Source of the DNA: Nostoc commune NIES-4072
GTDB lineage: Bacteria > Cyanobacteriota > Cyanobacteriia > Cyanobacteriales > Nostocaceae
DNA: 64,000 nucleotides
Assembly (NCBI RefSeq): GCF_003113895.1
Contig: NZ_BDUD01000001.1
Span: 502,356 to 566,355, forward strand
Reading direction: 5' to 3'
Position 1 is the stretch's first letter. Each line of letters starts with the position of its first letter. A program made the position numbers and the translations under genes. The notes below the pieces were generated by a model. The model was not told where the DNA came from. It did no database searches and worked only from the letters and a program-made list of their open reading frames with translations. Below, piece by piece: positions 52,709 to 61,147 of the stretch.

Positions 52709-54151
52709 GTGTTGAAGAAAATTGCGATCATTGGGGCTATGACCCTACTGTTTTTAGGAGGGCCGCTGATGGGCAATGCTTTTGCCCAAACACCAGCTGC
52801 TGTGCCTGCTGCTGATACTGGAGATACGGCATTTATGCTGATTTCAGCAGCACTGGTGCTGCTAATGACACCAGGATTGGCGTTCTTTTATGGTGGATTT
52901 GTACGATCGCGCAATATTCTAAACACATTGATGATGAGCTTTGTGTTGATGGCGATCGTGGGAGTTACCTGGATTCTCTGGGGTTATAGTCTTTCCTTTG
53001 CACCAGGTTTACCATTTATCGGTGGATTGCAATGGTTCGGGTTGAATGGTGTTGGTTTAGAAACTCAAGGCTACTTGCCGCATCTGCCTTATGAAGACGC
53101 CCTCAAAGCAGCAGACCCCAAATATGCTGATGTCGTCTCATACGCCGGAACGATACCCCACCAGGCATTCACGATCTACCAAGCCATGTTTGCCATTATC
53201 ACCCCAGCCCTAATTTCTGGAGCGATCGTTGAGCGGATGAGTTTCCGCGCCTATTCGCTGTTTGTGCTGCTGTGGTCAACCTTTGTTTACGCCCCCCTGG
53301 CACACATGGTATGGGCAAAAGGTGGATTCTTAGGTTTAGCTGGTGGATTGGGTGCCCTCGACTTTGCAGGTGGGACAGTAGTTCATATTAGTTCTGGCGT
53401 TTCAGCGCTAGTAGCTGCGCTCGTCCTTGGGCCTCGGAAAACCCATCCCGATCGTCTTAGCCCACCACACAATGTCCCCTTCATTTTGCTGGGTGCTGGC
53501 TTGCTATGGTTCGGTTGGTTCGGCTTCAACGCTGGGAGTGCCCTATCTGTTGCTAGTGGAACTTCTGGTAACTTAACAACAAATTTAGCAACAACAGCCT
53601 TTGTTGCCACTAATACGGCGGCGGCGGCGGCGGCTTTAATGTGGCTAATTTTGGAAGCAGCTTTACGGGGTAAACCAACAGCTGTAGGAGCGGCTACAGG
53701 AGCTGTTGCTGGTTTAGTGGGTATCACTCCTGCCGCCGGATTTGTCACACCGCTATCAGCGATTTTAATTGGTTTCATCACTGCCTTTGTTTGCTTCTAT
53801 GCTGTGAGTTTCAAGCACAAGCTAGAAGTTGACGATGCTTTAGATACCTATCCCGTGCATGGCGTTGGTGGTACTGTGGGGGCAATCTTAACCGCCATCT
53901 TTGCCACTACTCAAGTCAACGGCGGAGGTAAAGACGGAGTGTTACGTGGTAATTTTGGTGAATTGGGAATTGAACTAATAGCAATTGCCGTTGCTTATGC
54001 GATCGCAGGTGTTGGTACGTGGATTATTCTCAAGATTATCGATGCTACAGTCGGTCTGCGTGTAAAAGAAGAAGCTGAATTGCAAGGTTTGGATATCAAC
54101 GAACACGGTGAAGAAGGTTACAACTCCGAGTTTGGCGATCGTCCTACTTAG
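52709..54151 (+). CDS. amt: Ammonium transporter (Amt family)
   Basis: A 480-residue Amt/MEP/Rh-type ammonium channel. A cleavable signal (residues 1-26, ending AFA before QTPAA) is followed by 11 transmembrane segments. Family blocks: FFYGGFVRSRNILNTLMMSF, SGAIVERMSFRAYSLFVLLW (the conserved Asp/Glu region), HISSGVSALVAALVLGPR (with a pore His), and ALDTYPVHGVGGTVGAILTA (second pore His). The C-tail carries a conserved regulatory DRPT end region that normally contacts PII proteins. The start is GTG with AGGAAGGAAAA before it; the TTG one codon later is an alternative. It is a trimer in the membrane by family precedent. Confidence 0.96.
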   Translation: MLKKIAIIGAMTLLFLGGPLMGNAFAQTPAAVPAADTGDTAFMLISAALVLLMTPGLAFFYGGFVRSRNILNTLMMSFVLMAIVGVTWILWGYSLSFAPGLPFIGGLQWFGLNGVGLETQGYLPHLPYEDALKAADPKYADVVSYAGTIPHQAFTIYQAMFAIITPALISGAIVERMSFRAYSLFVLLWSTFVYAPLAHMVWAKGGFLGLAGGLGALDFAGGTVVHISSGVSALVAALVLGPRKTHPDRLSPPHNVPFILLGAGLLWFGWFGFNAGSALSVASGTSGNLTTNLATTAFVATNTAAAAAALMWLILEAALRGKPTAVGAATGAVAGLVGITPAAGFVTPLSAILIGFITAFVCFYAVSFKHKLEVDDALDTYPVHGVGGTVGAILTAIFATTQVNGGGKDGVLRGNFGELGIELIAIAVAYAIAGVGTWIILKIIDATVGLRVKEEAELQGLDINEHGEEGYNSEFGDRPT

Positions 54152-54285
54152 TAAAGAGTGCTGAGTCCTTCAATTTTGGATTTTAGATTTTAGATTTTTC
54201 TTTCAATCCAAAATCCAAAATTGGGCTGATTTGCGATCGCTAGCGTTAAAATTTGATTCAAATTAATTGGTAAATTTCGCTAGTC

Positions 54286-55152
54286 GTGTCTACATCTGTA
54301 AAAACCTTCCCTATCTGGGCATTTTTCTCGCTGTTAACCAACGGCATCCTAATGTTGGCGGTCATCCTGCTAATTTGGCAACAGCAGAGATTGTCCGCTT
54401 TTTTTGGGATAGTAACATCCCCAGAGCCAATCAGCCGTAACTTCTCACCCGAAATTGCTACACCTGATTTAGGTCGTCGTCACCAACTCTCTTATCAGCA
54501 GTGGATAGATATCCTCACGCAAGAAGCCAAGGTAGCCGCAGACCAACGTCCTCCGCATTTAACGATCTTGGTGGGAGATTCTTTGAGTTTGTGGTTTCCG
54601 CCTGAGTTATTACCTGAAGGTAAAAATTGGCTCAATCAAGGGATTTCTGGCGAAACCAGCAATGGACTTTTGAAAAGATTGGAGATATTTGACCGCACCC
54701 AGCCAGAGGTGATTTTTGTGATGATTGGCATTAATGACCTAATTCGAGGGGTGAGCGACAGGGTAATTTTAAATAATCAGCGTCAAATTATCAATTACCT
54801 ACGAAAGACGCATCCCACGGCGCAGATTGTTGTCCAATCGATTTTGCCACATGGCGCAGATGAAGCAACCTGGAAAGGACGAGATAAACTTCTGGCTGTT
54901 GACAATAGTCGCATTCGTGAATTAAATCAGCAACTGCAAAGTATTTGTAACAAAAAAGGTGTCAAATATCTCGATTTACATCCCCTGTTTACCAACAAAC
55001 AAGGTAATCTCCGCCGCGAATTTACTACTGATGGCTTACATTTAAGTCCTGAAGGCTATATAGTTTGGCGTTCTGCATTGCAGATTTATAGCGAGATCGA
55101 ATTAAAACCCCAGCAAGAAGAAGAGGGGAAAAGGTTAAAGGGTAAAGGGTAA
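54286..55152 (+). CDS. Membrane-anchored SGNH/GDSL hydrolase
   Basis: A 288-residue protein. Residues 11-35 (AFFSLLTNGILMLAVILLIW) form a signal anchor, so the catalytic domain should be periplasmic. SGNH blocks: ILVGDSLSLWFP (Ser in GDS), NQGISGETSN (Gly), VMIGINDLIRG (Asn) and DGLHLSPEGY (Asp and His). The start is GTG. The C-terminus ends in a Lys/Glu-rich tail. The substrate is unknown; acyl or acetyl esters of cell-wall or extracellular polysaccharides are the usual targets for such anchored forms. Read-through from amt is possible but a 134-bp gap with heptad repeats separates them. Confidence 0.9.
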   Translation: MSTSVKTFPIWAFFSLLTNGILMLAVILLIWQQQRLSAFFGIVTSPEPISRNFSPEIATPDLGRRHQLSYQQWIDILTQEAKVAADQRPPHLTILVGDSLSLWFPPELLPEGKNWLNQGISGETSNGLLKRLEIFDRTQPEVIFVMIGINDLIRGVSDRVILNNQRQIINYLRKTHPTAQIVVQSILPHGADEATWKGRDKLLAVDNSRIRELNQQLQSICNKKGVKYLDLHPLFTNKQGNLRREFTTDGLHLSPEGYIVWRSALQIYSEIELKPQQEEEGKRLKGKG

Positions 55153-55267
55153 AGGCATTAAATCCTTTACCCTTTACCCTCTCTGATAATATCTTTGAAT
55201 ACAACTTTGTATAAATCGCGTCTGAGCGCGAGAAAATAAGAAATAGTGGTTTAAGTAGACAAATCTA

Positions 55268-56476
55268 ATGGATACAAAAGCTTTTAAGCGCAGCCTGCAA
55301 CATTCCGAAAATTATAATCGCAAGGGGTTTGGTCATCAAGCAGAAGTTGCCACCCAGTTGCAATCTGAGTATCAGAGTAACTTGATTCAAGAAATTCGCG
55401 ATCGCAATTACACTCTACAACGGGGTGATGTGACAATTCGACTAGCACAAGCCTTTGGCTTTTGCTGGGGTGTAGAACGCGCTGTGGCCATGGCCTACGA
55501 AACCCGCCAGCACTTCCCTACAGAACACATCTGGATTACTAACGAGATTATCCACAACCCTTCTGTAAATCAGCGTATGCAGGAGATGGAGGTAGAATTC
55601 ATCCCCATTGAAGGAAAGAATAAAGACTTTTCTGTTGTTGGAACTGGTGATGTAGTCATATTACCCGCCTTTGGGGCTAGCGTTCAAGAAATGCAGATAC
55701 TTCACGATAAAGGCTGCAAAATTGTTGATACAACTTGCCCTTGGGTATCTAAAGTTTGGAATACAGTAGAAAAACACAAAAAAATCGATTATACATCAAT
55801 AATTCACGGTAAATATAAGCACGAGGAAACAGTTGCTACTAGTTCTTTTGCTGGCAAGTATTTAATTGTTTTGAATTTGCAAGAAGCAGAATATGTTGCT
55901 GACTATATTATCAATGGTGGGAACCGTGAAGAATTTCTGACAAAATTTGCTAAAGCTTGTTCAGCAGGATTTGACCCCGATCAAGATTTAGCAAGAGTTG
56001 GTATTGCTAACCAAACTACGATGCTGAAAGGCGAAACTGAGCAAATCGGCAAGCTTTTTGAGCGGACTATGTTACAGAAGTATGGCCCCACTGAGTTAAA
56101 TCAGCATTTCCAAAGCTTCAATACTATTTGTGACGCCACTCAAGAACGCCAAGATGCAATGTTGGAGTTAGTGGAACATAATTTAGATTTAATGGTAGTA
56201 ATTGGTGGGTTTAATTCATCGAATACTACTCAACTGCAACAAATTGCTTTTGAGCGGGGAATTCCTTCTTATCATATTGATACTGTTGAACGGATTAAAT
56301 CAGGAGATTATATAGAACATCGGCAATTAAATGGGCAGTTGATAACTACAGAAAACTGGTTGCCAGATGGAGAAATTGTTGTGGGAATTACTTCTGGTGC
56401 TTCCACGCCAGATAAGGTAGTAGAAGATGTGATTGAGAAAATTTTTGCAATGAAAGCAACAGCAGCAGTAGTTTAA
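55268..56476 (+). CDS. ispH: 4-hydroxy-3-methylbut-2-enyl diphosphate reductase
   Basis: Last enzyme of the non-mevalonate (MEP) isoprenoid pathway, reducing HMBPP to IPP and DMAPP with a [4Fe-4S] cluster. It is 402 residues, the longer cyanobacterial and plastid form. The three cluster cysteines lie in [25 protein letters not shown] and [13 protein letters not shown]. Catalytic Glu is expected in [30 protein letters not shown] is the conserved C-terminal block. It probably takes electrons from ferredoxin. Stands alone. Confidence 0.97.
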   Translation: MDTKAFKRSLQHSENYNRKGFGHQAEVATQLQSEYQSNLIQEIRDRNYTLQRGDVTIRLAQAFGFCWGVERAVAMAYETRQHFPTEHIWITNEIIHNPSVNQRMQEMEVEFIPIEGKNKDFSVVGTGDVVILPAFGASVQEMQILHDKGCKIVDTTCPWVSKVWNTVEKHKKIDYTSIIHGKYKHEETVATSSFAGKYLIVLNLQEAEYVADYIINGGNREEFLTKFAKACSAGFDPDQDLARVGIANQTTMLKGETEQIGKLFERTMLQKYGPTELNQHFQSFNTICDATQERQDAMLELVEHNLDLMVVIGGFNSSNTTQLQQIAFERGIPSYHIDTVERIKSGDYIEHRQLNGQLITTENWLPDGEIVVGITSGASTPDKVVEDVIEKIFAMKATAAVV

Positions 56477-56526
56477 ATTTTAGAGGGTGTATAGCAACCT
56501 AATTAAACATAAAATACTCAGCAAAT

Positions 56527-56559
56527 AGATCCCCAACTTATCAAAGAAGTCGGGGATCT
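56527..56559 (+). terminator. Hairpin after ispH, same family as at 26290
   Basis: AGATCCCCAACTT (56527-56539) and AAGTCGGGGATCT (56547-56559) form a 13-bp stem with one G:T pair. Nearby flanks AATACTCAG and CTGAGTATGTTT extend it. It is closely similar to the core of the MITE-like element at 26252-26354 and likely serves as a 3' end for ispH. Confidence 0.6.
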
Positions 56560-56608
56560 GAGTATGTTTATTTATACCCAATAGTTCACCAACTAAAAAT
56601 AAATTAAC

Positions 56609-56759
56609 GTGAGTTCGATGAACCTCTCCCCAACCCCTCTCCGTGTCGAAGAGGGGCAGAAATCTTTCGAGTTTTGAACAAAAAAATCAAGGTTTCAAAG
56701 CCTCTCCCCGTTGCGGGGAGAGGAATGGAAGTGGGGTTCTTTATACCCGTCGAACTCAC
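56609..56759. mobile_element. MITE-like element with GTGAGTTCGA inverted ends
   Basis: The left end GTGAGTTCGATGAACC and the inverse of the right end (GTGAGTTCGACGGGTATAAA then GAACC) share matching outer 10 bases. The 151-bp interior is rich in CTCTCCCC and GGGGAGAGG, giving internal stems. It lies between ispH and the converging protease gene and is non-coding. Confidence 0.6.
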
Positions 56760-56765
56760 ATTAAA

Positions 56766-57923
56766 TTACTGCTGAGATATCGCTGCGCGTAAACTGTAAC
56801 TACCAGATTCTCCTGCTTCAAAAGTGTTAGCCAACAGATAGTAAATACCATTTTCTGGTAAGGTAACAGTCAATCGAGCATTAAAATCCTTTGGGGAAAT
56901 GTCGTCATTCTGTGCTATTAGTCGTTCTTTAGCAGGAAGCAGTAAGTATAAGTGAGAGTCTATTTGCTGACTATCCATCTCAATAGTTATCTGTTGACCT
57001 GCTTTACCTTCAAACACATAAGTGTGAAAATAGCTATTATTTGGTAAAATGCGATCGCCATTTTTCAGACTCGCTTGTAAAACTTGACCATTCAACGGTA
57101 AATCCGTATCTTGACTATTACTAGGTTGTTGACGCCCACTTGCTAACTGAGCATTACCTTGTTCTACAGCTACTAAAAAAGGCTGAATTAATTCTGTAGG
57201 GATTGCAAAACTAATGCCAATAAATCTTTTAATTTCGGTATCATTAAAAATGGCACTATTGACACCAATTACTTGCCCATTAGAGTTGAGCAGTGGGCCT
57301 CCAGAATTGCCGGGATTCACTGCTGCATCATGTTGGATTAAGGCCAATTTTGTATCAATGCGACTGATAACACCATAGGTCAAAGTATTTTGGAATTCCA
57401 GTCTCAGGGGAGTACCAATAGCATAGACAGATTGACCTACTCGTGCTGAACCAGGAGTAGCTAAACGCAGATAAGGCAGATTTTTTTGATTGCGAATCTT
57501 GAGTGCGGCTAAATCTAAACCCCCAGATGCAAAACCAACCAAATCAGCTAAGACTTGTGTACCATCAGCTAGTACTACTGCAACAGCTTTAGAACTATCT
57601 TCGACAACGTGAGCATTAGTTAAAACTAGACCATCTGGACTGACAATAAAACCACTACCATGTCCGAAACCAGTGGCGATCGCCACTACAGATTTACTAG
57701 CTTTTTCGTATAATTGAATCCGGTTTTGTTCTTCAGAATTTTCTGCAATAAGAATACTTGATTTTATTTCTTTAGGATTCTCACTTAGGAAATTAGGCTC
57801 AAATTTTTGAGGGTTTTTAGCGATTCCAGGTAGTTGGCAACCAAATAAATTACTAACACAAATCCCCCCAATAACAGTTGTTAAAATGGCTGAAGTTCCT
57901 ATTGTTAAAAATTTTCTATTCAT
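56766..57923 (-). CDS. Deg-like serine protease with PPC domain
   Basis: A 385-residue exported trypsin-like protease. The N-terminal 25 residues (SAILTTVIGGICVSNLFG) are a signal or anchor with Cys29, possibly a lipoprotein site. The catalytic triad is His105 (LTNAHVVED), Asp137 (GLDLAALKI) and Ser207 (NPGNSGGPL), as in HtrA/Deg. No PDZ domain follows; instead residues about 285-385 form a PPC domain (DRILPNNSYFHTYVFEGKAG, ENGIYYLLANTFEAGES). PPC domains are secreted-protein modules also found in the RTX proteins of this window. Likely periplasmic quality control or secreted protease. Confidence 0.92.
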   Translation of the reverse strand: MNRKFLTIGTSAILTTVIGGICVSNLFGCQLPGIAKNPQKFEPNFLSENPKEIKSSILIAENSEEQNRIQLYEKASKSVVAIATGFGHGSGFIVSPDGLVLTNAHVVEDSSKAVAVVLADGTQVLADLVGFASGGLDLAALKIRNQKNLPYLRLATPGSARVGQSVYAIGTPLRLEFQNTLTYGVISRIDTKLALIQHDAAVNPGNSGGPLLNSNGQVIGVNSAIFNDTEIKRFIGISFAIPTELIQPFLVAVEQGNAQLASGRQQPSNSQDTDLPLNGQVLQASLKNGDRILPNNSYFHTYVFEGKAGQQITIEMDSQQIDSHLYLLLPAKERLIAQNDDISPKDFNARLTVTLPENGIYYLLANTFEAGESGSYSLRAAISQQ

Positions 57924-58380
57924 TTTTCAATCATCCTTAATAAGTGAAATAACCTTAGTAACAAAAAATCGCGTGCTTTATGCCCAGGAGACGGTTTCAA
58001 AAATTGTTCTTTTTCTACTCTTTTTTGGGCTTATGCATGAGACATGAAATATTTAACTTCTTCGACTAATAAGTATCTTATTCCGATTTACCAAATCAAC
58101 TCACAATTTGAGAATAAATTCACCAATGCAAGATATTACACTATTTGAGTGAAGTTTTTTTCAACATTATCAGCTTCAACTTCGCTAACAGACTTCAGTC
58201 TGAGGCTACTCCTAACCCTGTTTTACTTCTGACTTTTACTCCTGAATTCTGCTGTAAGCTGAAATCCTTGAGATAAGGGCTTTTGGGTGTCAGGTATAAA
58301 GATATCTAGAAAAAGCAAAGCAAGCAAAATTCGCTGTTAGAATAAAACTAATCCGCTCAATTAAACGATGCACACAGTTT
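57924..58380. other. Intergenic region between divergent genes
   Basis: No gene is supported. GACTTCAGTCTGAGGC (about 58190-58205) is part of a dispersed cyanobacterial repeat (TCGCTAACAGACTTCAGTCT). The 100 bases before 58381 are AT-rich and may contain the promoter of the small-protein/HNH pair; no clear boxes are assigned. Confidence 0.45.
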
Positions 58381-58620
58381 ATGATTACTCAAATGATGGT
58401 TCAACCTTCATTCTGGGTAGAGTCTGGAATCAAAATCAGTAAAATTCGCAATCTACATTTGTTTAAATTTACTGATGAATTACAGTCTCGACTCGAAGAA
58501 CTTTCTCTTAAGAGAAAAGCTGGATTTCTCACCTCAGAAGAGGAAGCTGAGTTGACAGGCATATTGGAACTTGATAGGATTTTTACTTTACTCAATGCCA
58601 GAATCATTGCTGAATCGTGA
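58381..58620 (+). CDS. Small partner protein of the HNH nuclease
   Basis: A 79-residue soluble, mostly helical protein (FTDELQSRLEELSLKRKAGF, LTSEEEAELTGILELDRIFT). I know no named family, though very similar small proteins often precede HNH genes in cyanobacteria. It overlaps the HNH gene by 4 bp (GTGA), so the two are translated together. The arrangement is like a two-gene toxin/antitoxin or immunity pair, but there is no direct evidence; a structural or regulatory subunit is equally possible. Confidence 0.75.
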   Translation: MITQMMVQPSFWVESGIKISKIRNLHLFKFTDELQSRLEELSLKRKAGFLTSEEEAELTGILELDRIFTLLNARIIAES

Positions 58621-59075
58621 CAATTAATGGTGGCATCAGAAAATTAGTCAGGGAAAGGGCAAAGTTTCTTTGCGAATACTGTCATTCCTTAGAAGAAGCG
58701 AGTGCGGCTCAATTTTCTATTGACCATATCCTCCCACGTTCTATAAATGGTTCTGATGAACTGGATAATTTAGCATTAGCTTGTCAACGTTGCAATGGAT
58801 ATCGCTATAACTTCACAACTGGGATTGATCCAAATACTGGAGAAATTATCCCATTGTTTCATCCTCGTCAGCAAAAGTGGTCAGATCACTTTATCTGGTC
58901 AGTAGATGGTTTAAAAATCATTGGCATTACTTCCATAGGAAGGGCTACTTGTAATCGTTTAGACTTCAATGATGAACGTCACAACGAGGGTTCTATCATT
59001 AAGGCACGTCGTCTTTGGATAAAAGGTGGTTGGCATCCACCAGATGAAGACCCTCGACAAGAAAGTGAGGTTTAA
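58617..59075 (+). CDS. HNH endonuclease
   Basis: A 152-residue HNH nuclease. The zinc-ribbon/HNH core is intact: FLCEYCHSLEEASAAQFSID (first CxxC pair), then DHILPRSINGSDELDNLALA (catalytic His in DHI, Asn in DNL) and CQRCNGYRY (second CxxC pair). This is the McrA-like HNH class. The C-terminal half (SDHFIWSVDGLKIIGITSIG) is a separate small domain. The start is GTG, coupled to the partner gene by a 4-bp overlap. The DNA target is unknown; restriction, homing or toxin roles are all possible. Confidence 0.92.
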   Translation: MTINGGIRKLVRERAKFLCEYCHSLEEASAAQFSIDHILPRSINGSDELDNLALACQRCNGYRYNFTTGIDPNTGEIIPLFHPRQQKWSDHFIWSVDGLKIIGITSIGRATCNRLDFNDERHNEGSIIKARRLWIKGGWHPPDEDPRQESEV

Positions 59076-59104
59076 GGTTGAATTAGTTTGGCTAGAAACA
59101 CAAA

Positions 59105-61147
59105 CTACTGCTTTGTTCGCAATGCTTGGATAGTAGGATGGGAAAGGAGTTTTTGTGCTTCTGCAACTAAGCGCGTCCCCCAAAGATTTTGTTTGAGAAC
59201 GTCAACATCAGCAAAGCTTTTATCTAAACGCAAGGCGGCTTGTGCCATATTTAGAGCTTTTTGTTGCTCACCTTTGGCATATAAAGCAACAGCTAATGCC
59301 ATTTGTGGTTCTGCTACACTACTGTTAATTTGAACAGCTTTTTGCCACTGCTGTATTGCTCCTTCTACATCTCCATTTTCGTATTTTATGTTGCCAATGT
59401 TGATAATAGCTGCTATAAATTTTCCATCTTTGGTAAGCGCCTGATTGTATTCTGACAGTGCGGCGCGATCGCTTCCTTGCTTTTGGTAGATAACGCCCCG
59501 CGAAAAGTAGGCGTTGGCATTATCAGGTTGAATCTTAATTGCTTGATTATAATCTGCAAGTGATGCTTGATAGTCTTTTAACTGAAAATAAACATTGCCC
59601 CGTCCAACATAGGCGTAGGCTTTATCAGGTTGAAGCTGAATTCCTTGATTAAAATCTACTAATGCTTTCTGATAATCTTTTAACGCAACATAAACATCGC
59701 CTCGTCCAAAGTAGGCGTTGGCATTATCAGGCTGAAGCTTAATTACTTGATTAAAATCTGCTAATGCTCCTTGATAATCTTTTAACCCAACATGAACATA
59801 ACCCCGGAAAAAGTAGGTGTTGGCATTATCAGGCTGAATCTTAATTGCTTGATTAAAATCTGCTAACGCTGCTTGATAATTTTTTAACTTAAAATAAACC
59901 TGACCCCGTGAACTATAGTTACTAGCATCATCAGGTTGAAGTTTAATCGCTTGATTCAAGTCTGCTAACGCTGCTTGATAATTTTTTAACTTAGAATAAA
60001 CACCAGCCCGTGAACTATAGTTACTAGCATTATCAGGTTGAAGTTTAATCTCTTGACTATAGAGTTTAATTGCTTGATTATAATCTGTAAGTGCTGCTTG
60101 ATTATTTTTTAACTTTGAATAAACATCACCCCGTGAACTATAATCACTAGCATTATCAGGTTGGAGTTTAATTGCTTGACTATAATCTGCTAATGCTGCT
60201 TGATAATTGTTTAATTGCGAATAAACATTAGCCCGTAATCCATAGAGAACAGCACGATCAGGTTGGAGTTTAATCGCTTGATTAAACTCTGCAAGTGCTG
60301 CTTGATAATTTTTTAACTGGTAATAAACATTAGCCCGGAAAAGATAGCTATCAGTATCATCAAATTGGAGTTTAATCGCTTGATTAAAATCTGCTAATGC
60401 TGCTGGATAATTTTTTAACATTGAATAAACATAACCCCGTGAACTATAGTTACTACCATCATCAGGTTGGAGTTTAATCGCTTGATTATAATCTGCTAAT
60501 GCTGCTTGATAATTTTTTAACTGCGAATAAACATTACCCCGCAATTTATAGTTTTCAGCATAATCAGGTTGGAGTTTAATCAGATGATTATAATCTACTA
60601 ATGCTGCTTGATAATTTTTGAACTTGAAATAAACATTAGCTCGTAGAATATAGTTACTAGCAGGTAGGACTTTAATCGCTGGACTATAGAGTTTAATTGC
60701 TTGATTATAATCTGCTAATGCTGCTTGATAATTGTTTAACTCACGATAAATCTTACCCCGTGAGCTATAGTTATTAGCATCATCAGGTTCGAGTTTAACC
60801 GCTTGATTATAATCTGCTAATGCTGCTTGATAATTGTTTAAATGCGAATAAACATCACCCCGTGAACTATAGTTACTAGCATCATCAGGTTGGAGTTTAA
60901 TCTCTTGACTATAGAGTTTAATTGCTTGATTCAAATCTGCAAGTGCTGCTTGATAATTTTTTAAATAATATAAATAAACATTACCCCGTAATCTATAGCC
61001 ATCAGCATCATCAGGTTGAAGTTTAATCGCTTGATTATAATCTGCTAATGCTGCTTGATAATTTATCAAATACCAAGAATAAAAAAGACCCCGTGAACTA
61101 TAGCCCTCAGCATCATCAGGTTGGAGTTTAATCACGGTTTTTTCCAA
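59105..61147 (-). CDS. TPR protein, probably the separated C-terminal part of a protease-TPR protein
   Basis: A 680-residue frame of about 17 full tetratricopeptide repeats plus partial ones. The typical unit is NYQAALADYNQAIKLQPD plus ASNYSSRGxVYxxLK, 34 residues; three units carry a 12-residue insert (LYSQEIKLQPDD-like). The first residues (MEKTVIKLQPDDAEGYSSRG) start in the middle of a repeat from a TTG with no ribosome site, and overlap the protease gene by 16 bp. A single extra base in the A6 run at 61138-61143 would place both in one frame, so this is probably not an independent gene. The repeats near the N-terminal half are strikingly alike, pointing to recent internal duplication. TPRs bind other proteins; partner unknown. 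Confidence 0.8.
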   Translation of the reverse strand: MEKTVIKLQPDDAEGYSSRGLFYSWYLINYQAALADYNQAIKLQPDDADGYRLRGNVYLYYLKNYQAALADLNQAIKLYSQEIKLQPDDASNYSSRGDVYSHLNNYQAALADYNQAVKLEPDDANNYSSRGKIYRELNNYQAALADYNQAIKLYSPAIKVLPASNYILRANVYFKFKNYQAALVDYNHLIKLQPDYAENYKLRGNVYSQLKNYQAALADYNQAIKLQPDDGSNYSSRGYVYSMLKNYPAALADFNQAIKLQFDDTDSYLFRANVYYQLKNYQAALAEFNQAIKLQPDRAVLYGLRANVYSQLNNYQAALADYSQAIKLQPDNASDYSSRGDVYSKLKNNQAALTDYNQAIKLYSQEIKLQPDNASNYSSRAGVYSKLKNYQAALADLNQAIKLQPDDASNYSSRGQVYFKLKNYQAALADFNQAIKIQPDNANTYFFRGYVHVGLKDYQGALADFNQVIKLQPDNANAYFGRGDVYVALKDYQKALVDFNQGIQLQPDKAYAYVGRGNVYFQLKDYQASLADYNQAIKIQPDNANAYFSRGVIYQKQGSDRAALSEYNQALTKDGKFIAAIINIGNIKYENGDVEGAIQQWQKAVQINSSVAEPQMALAVALYAKGEQQKALNMAQAALRLDKSFADVDVLKQNLWGTRLVAEAQKLLSHPTIQALRTKQ

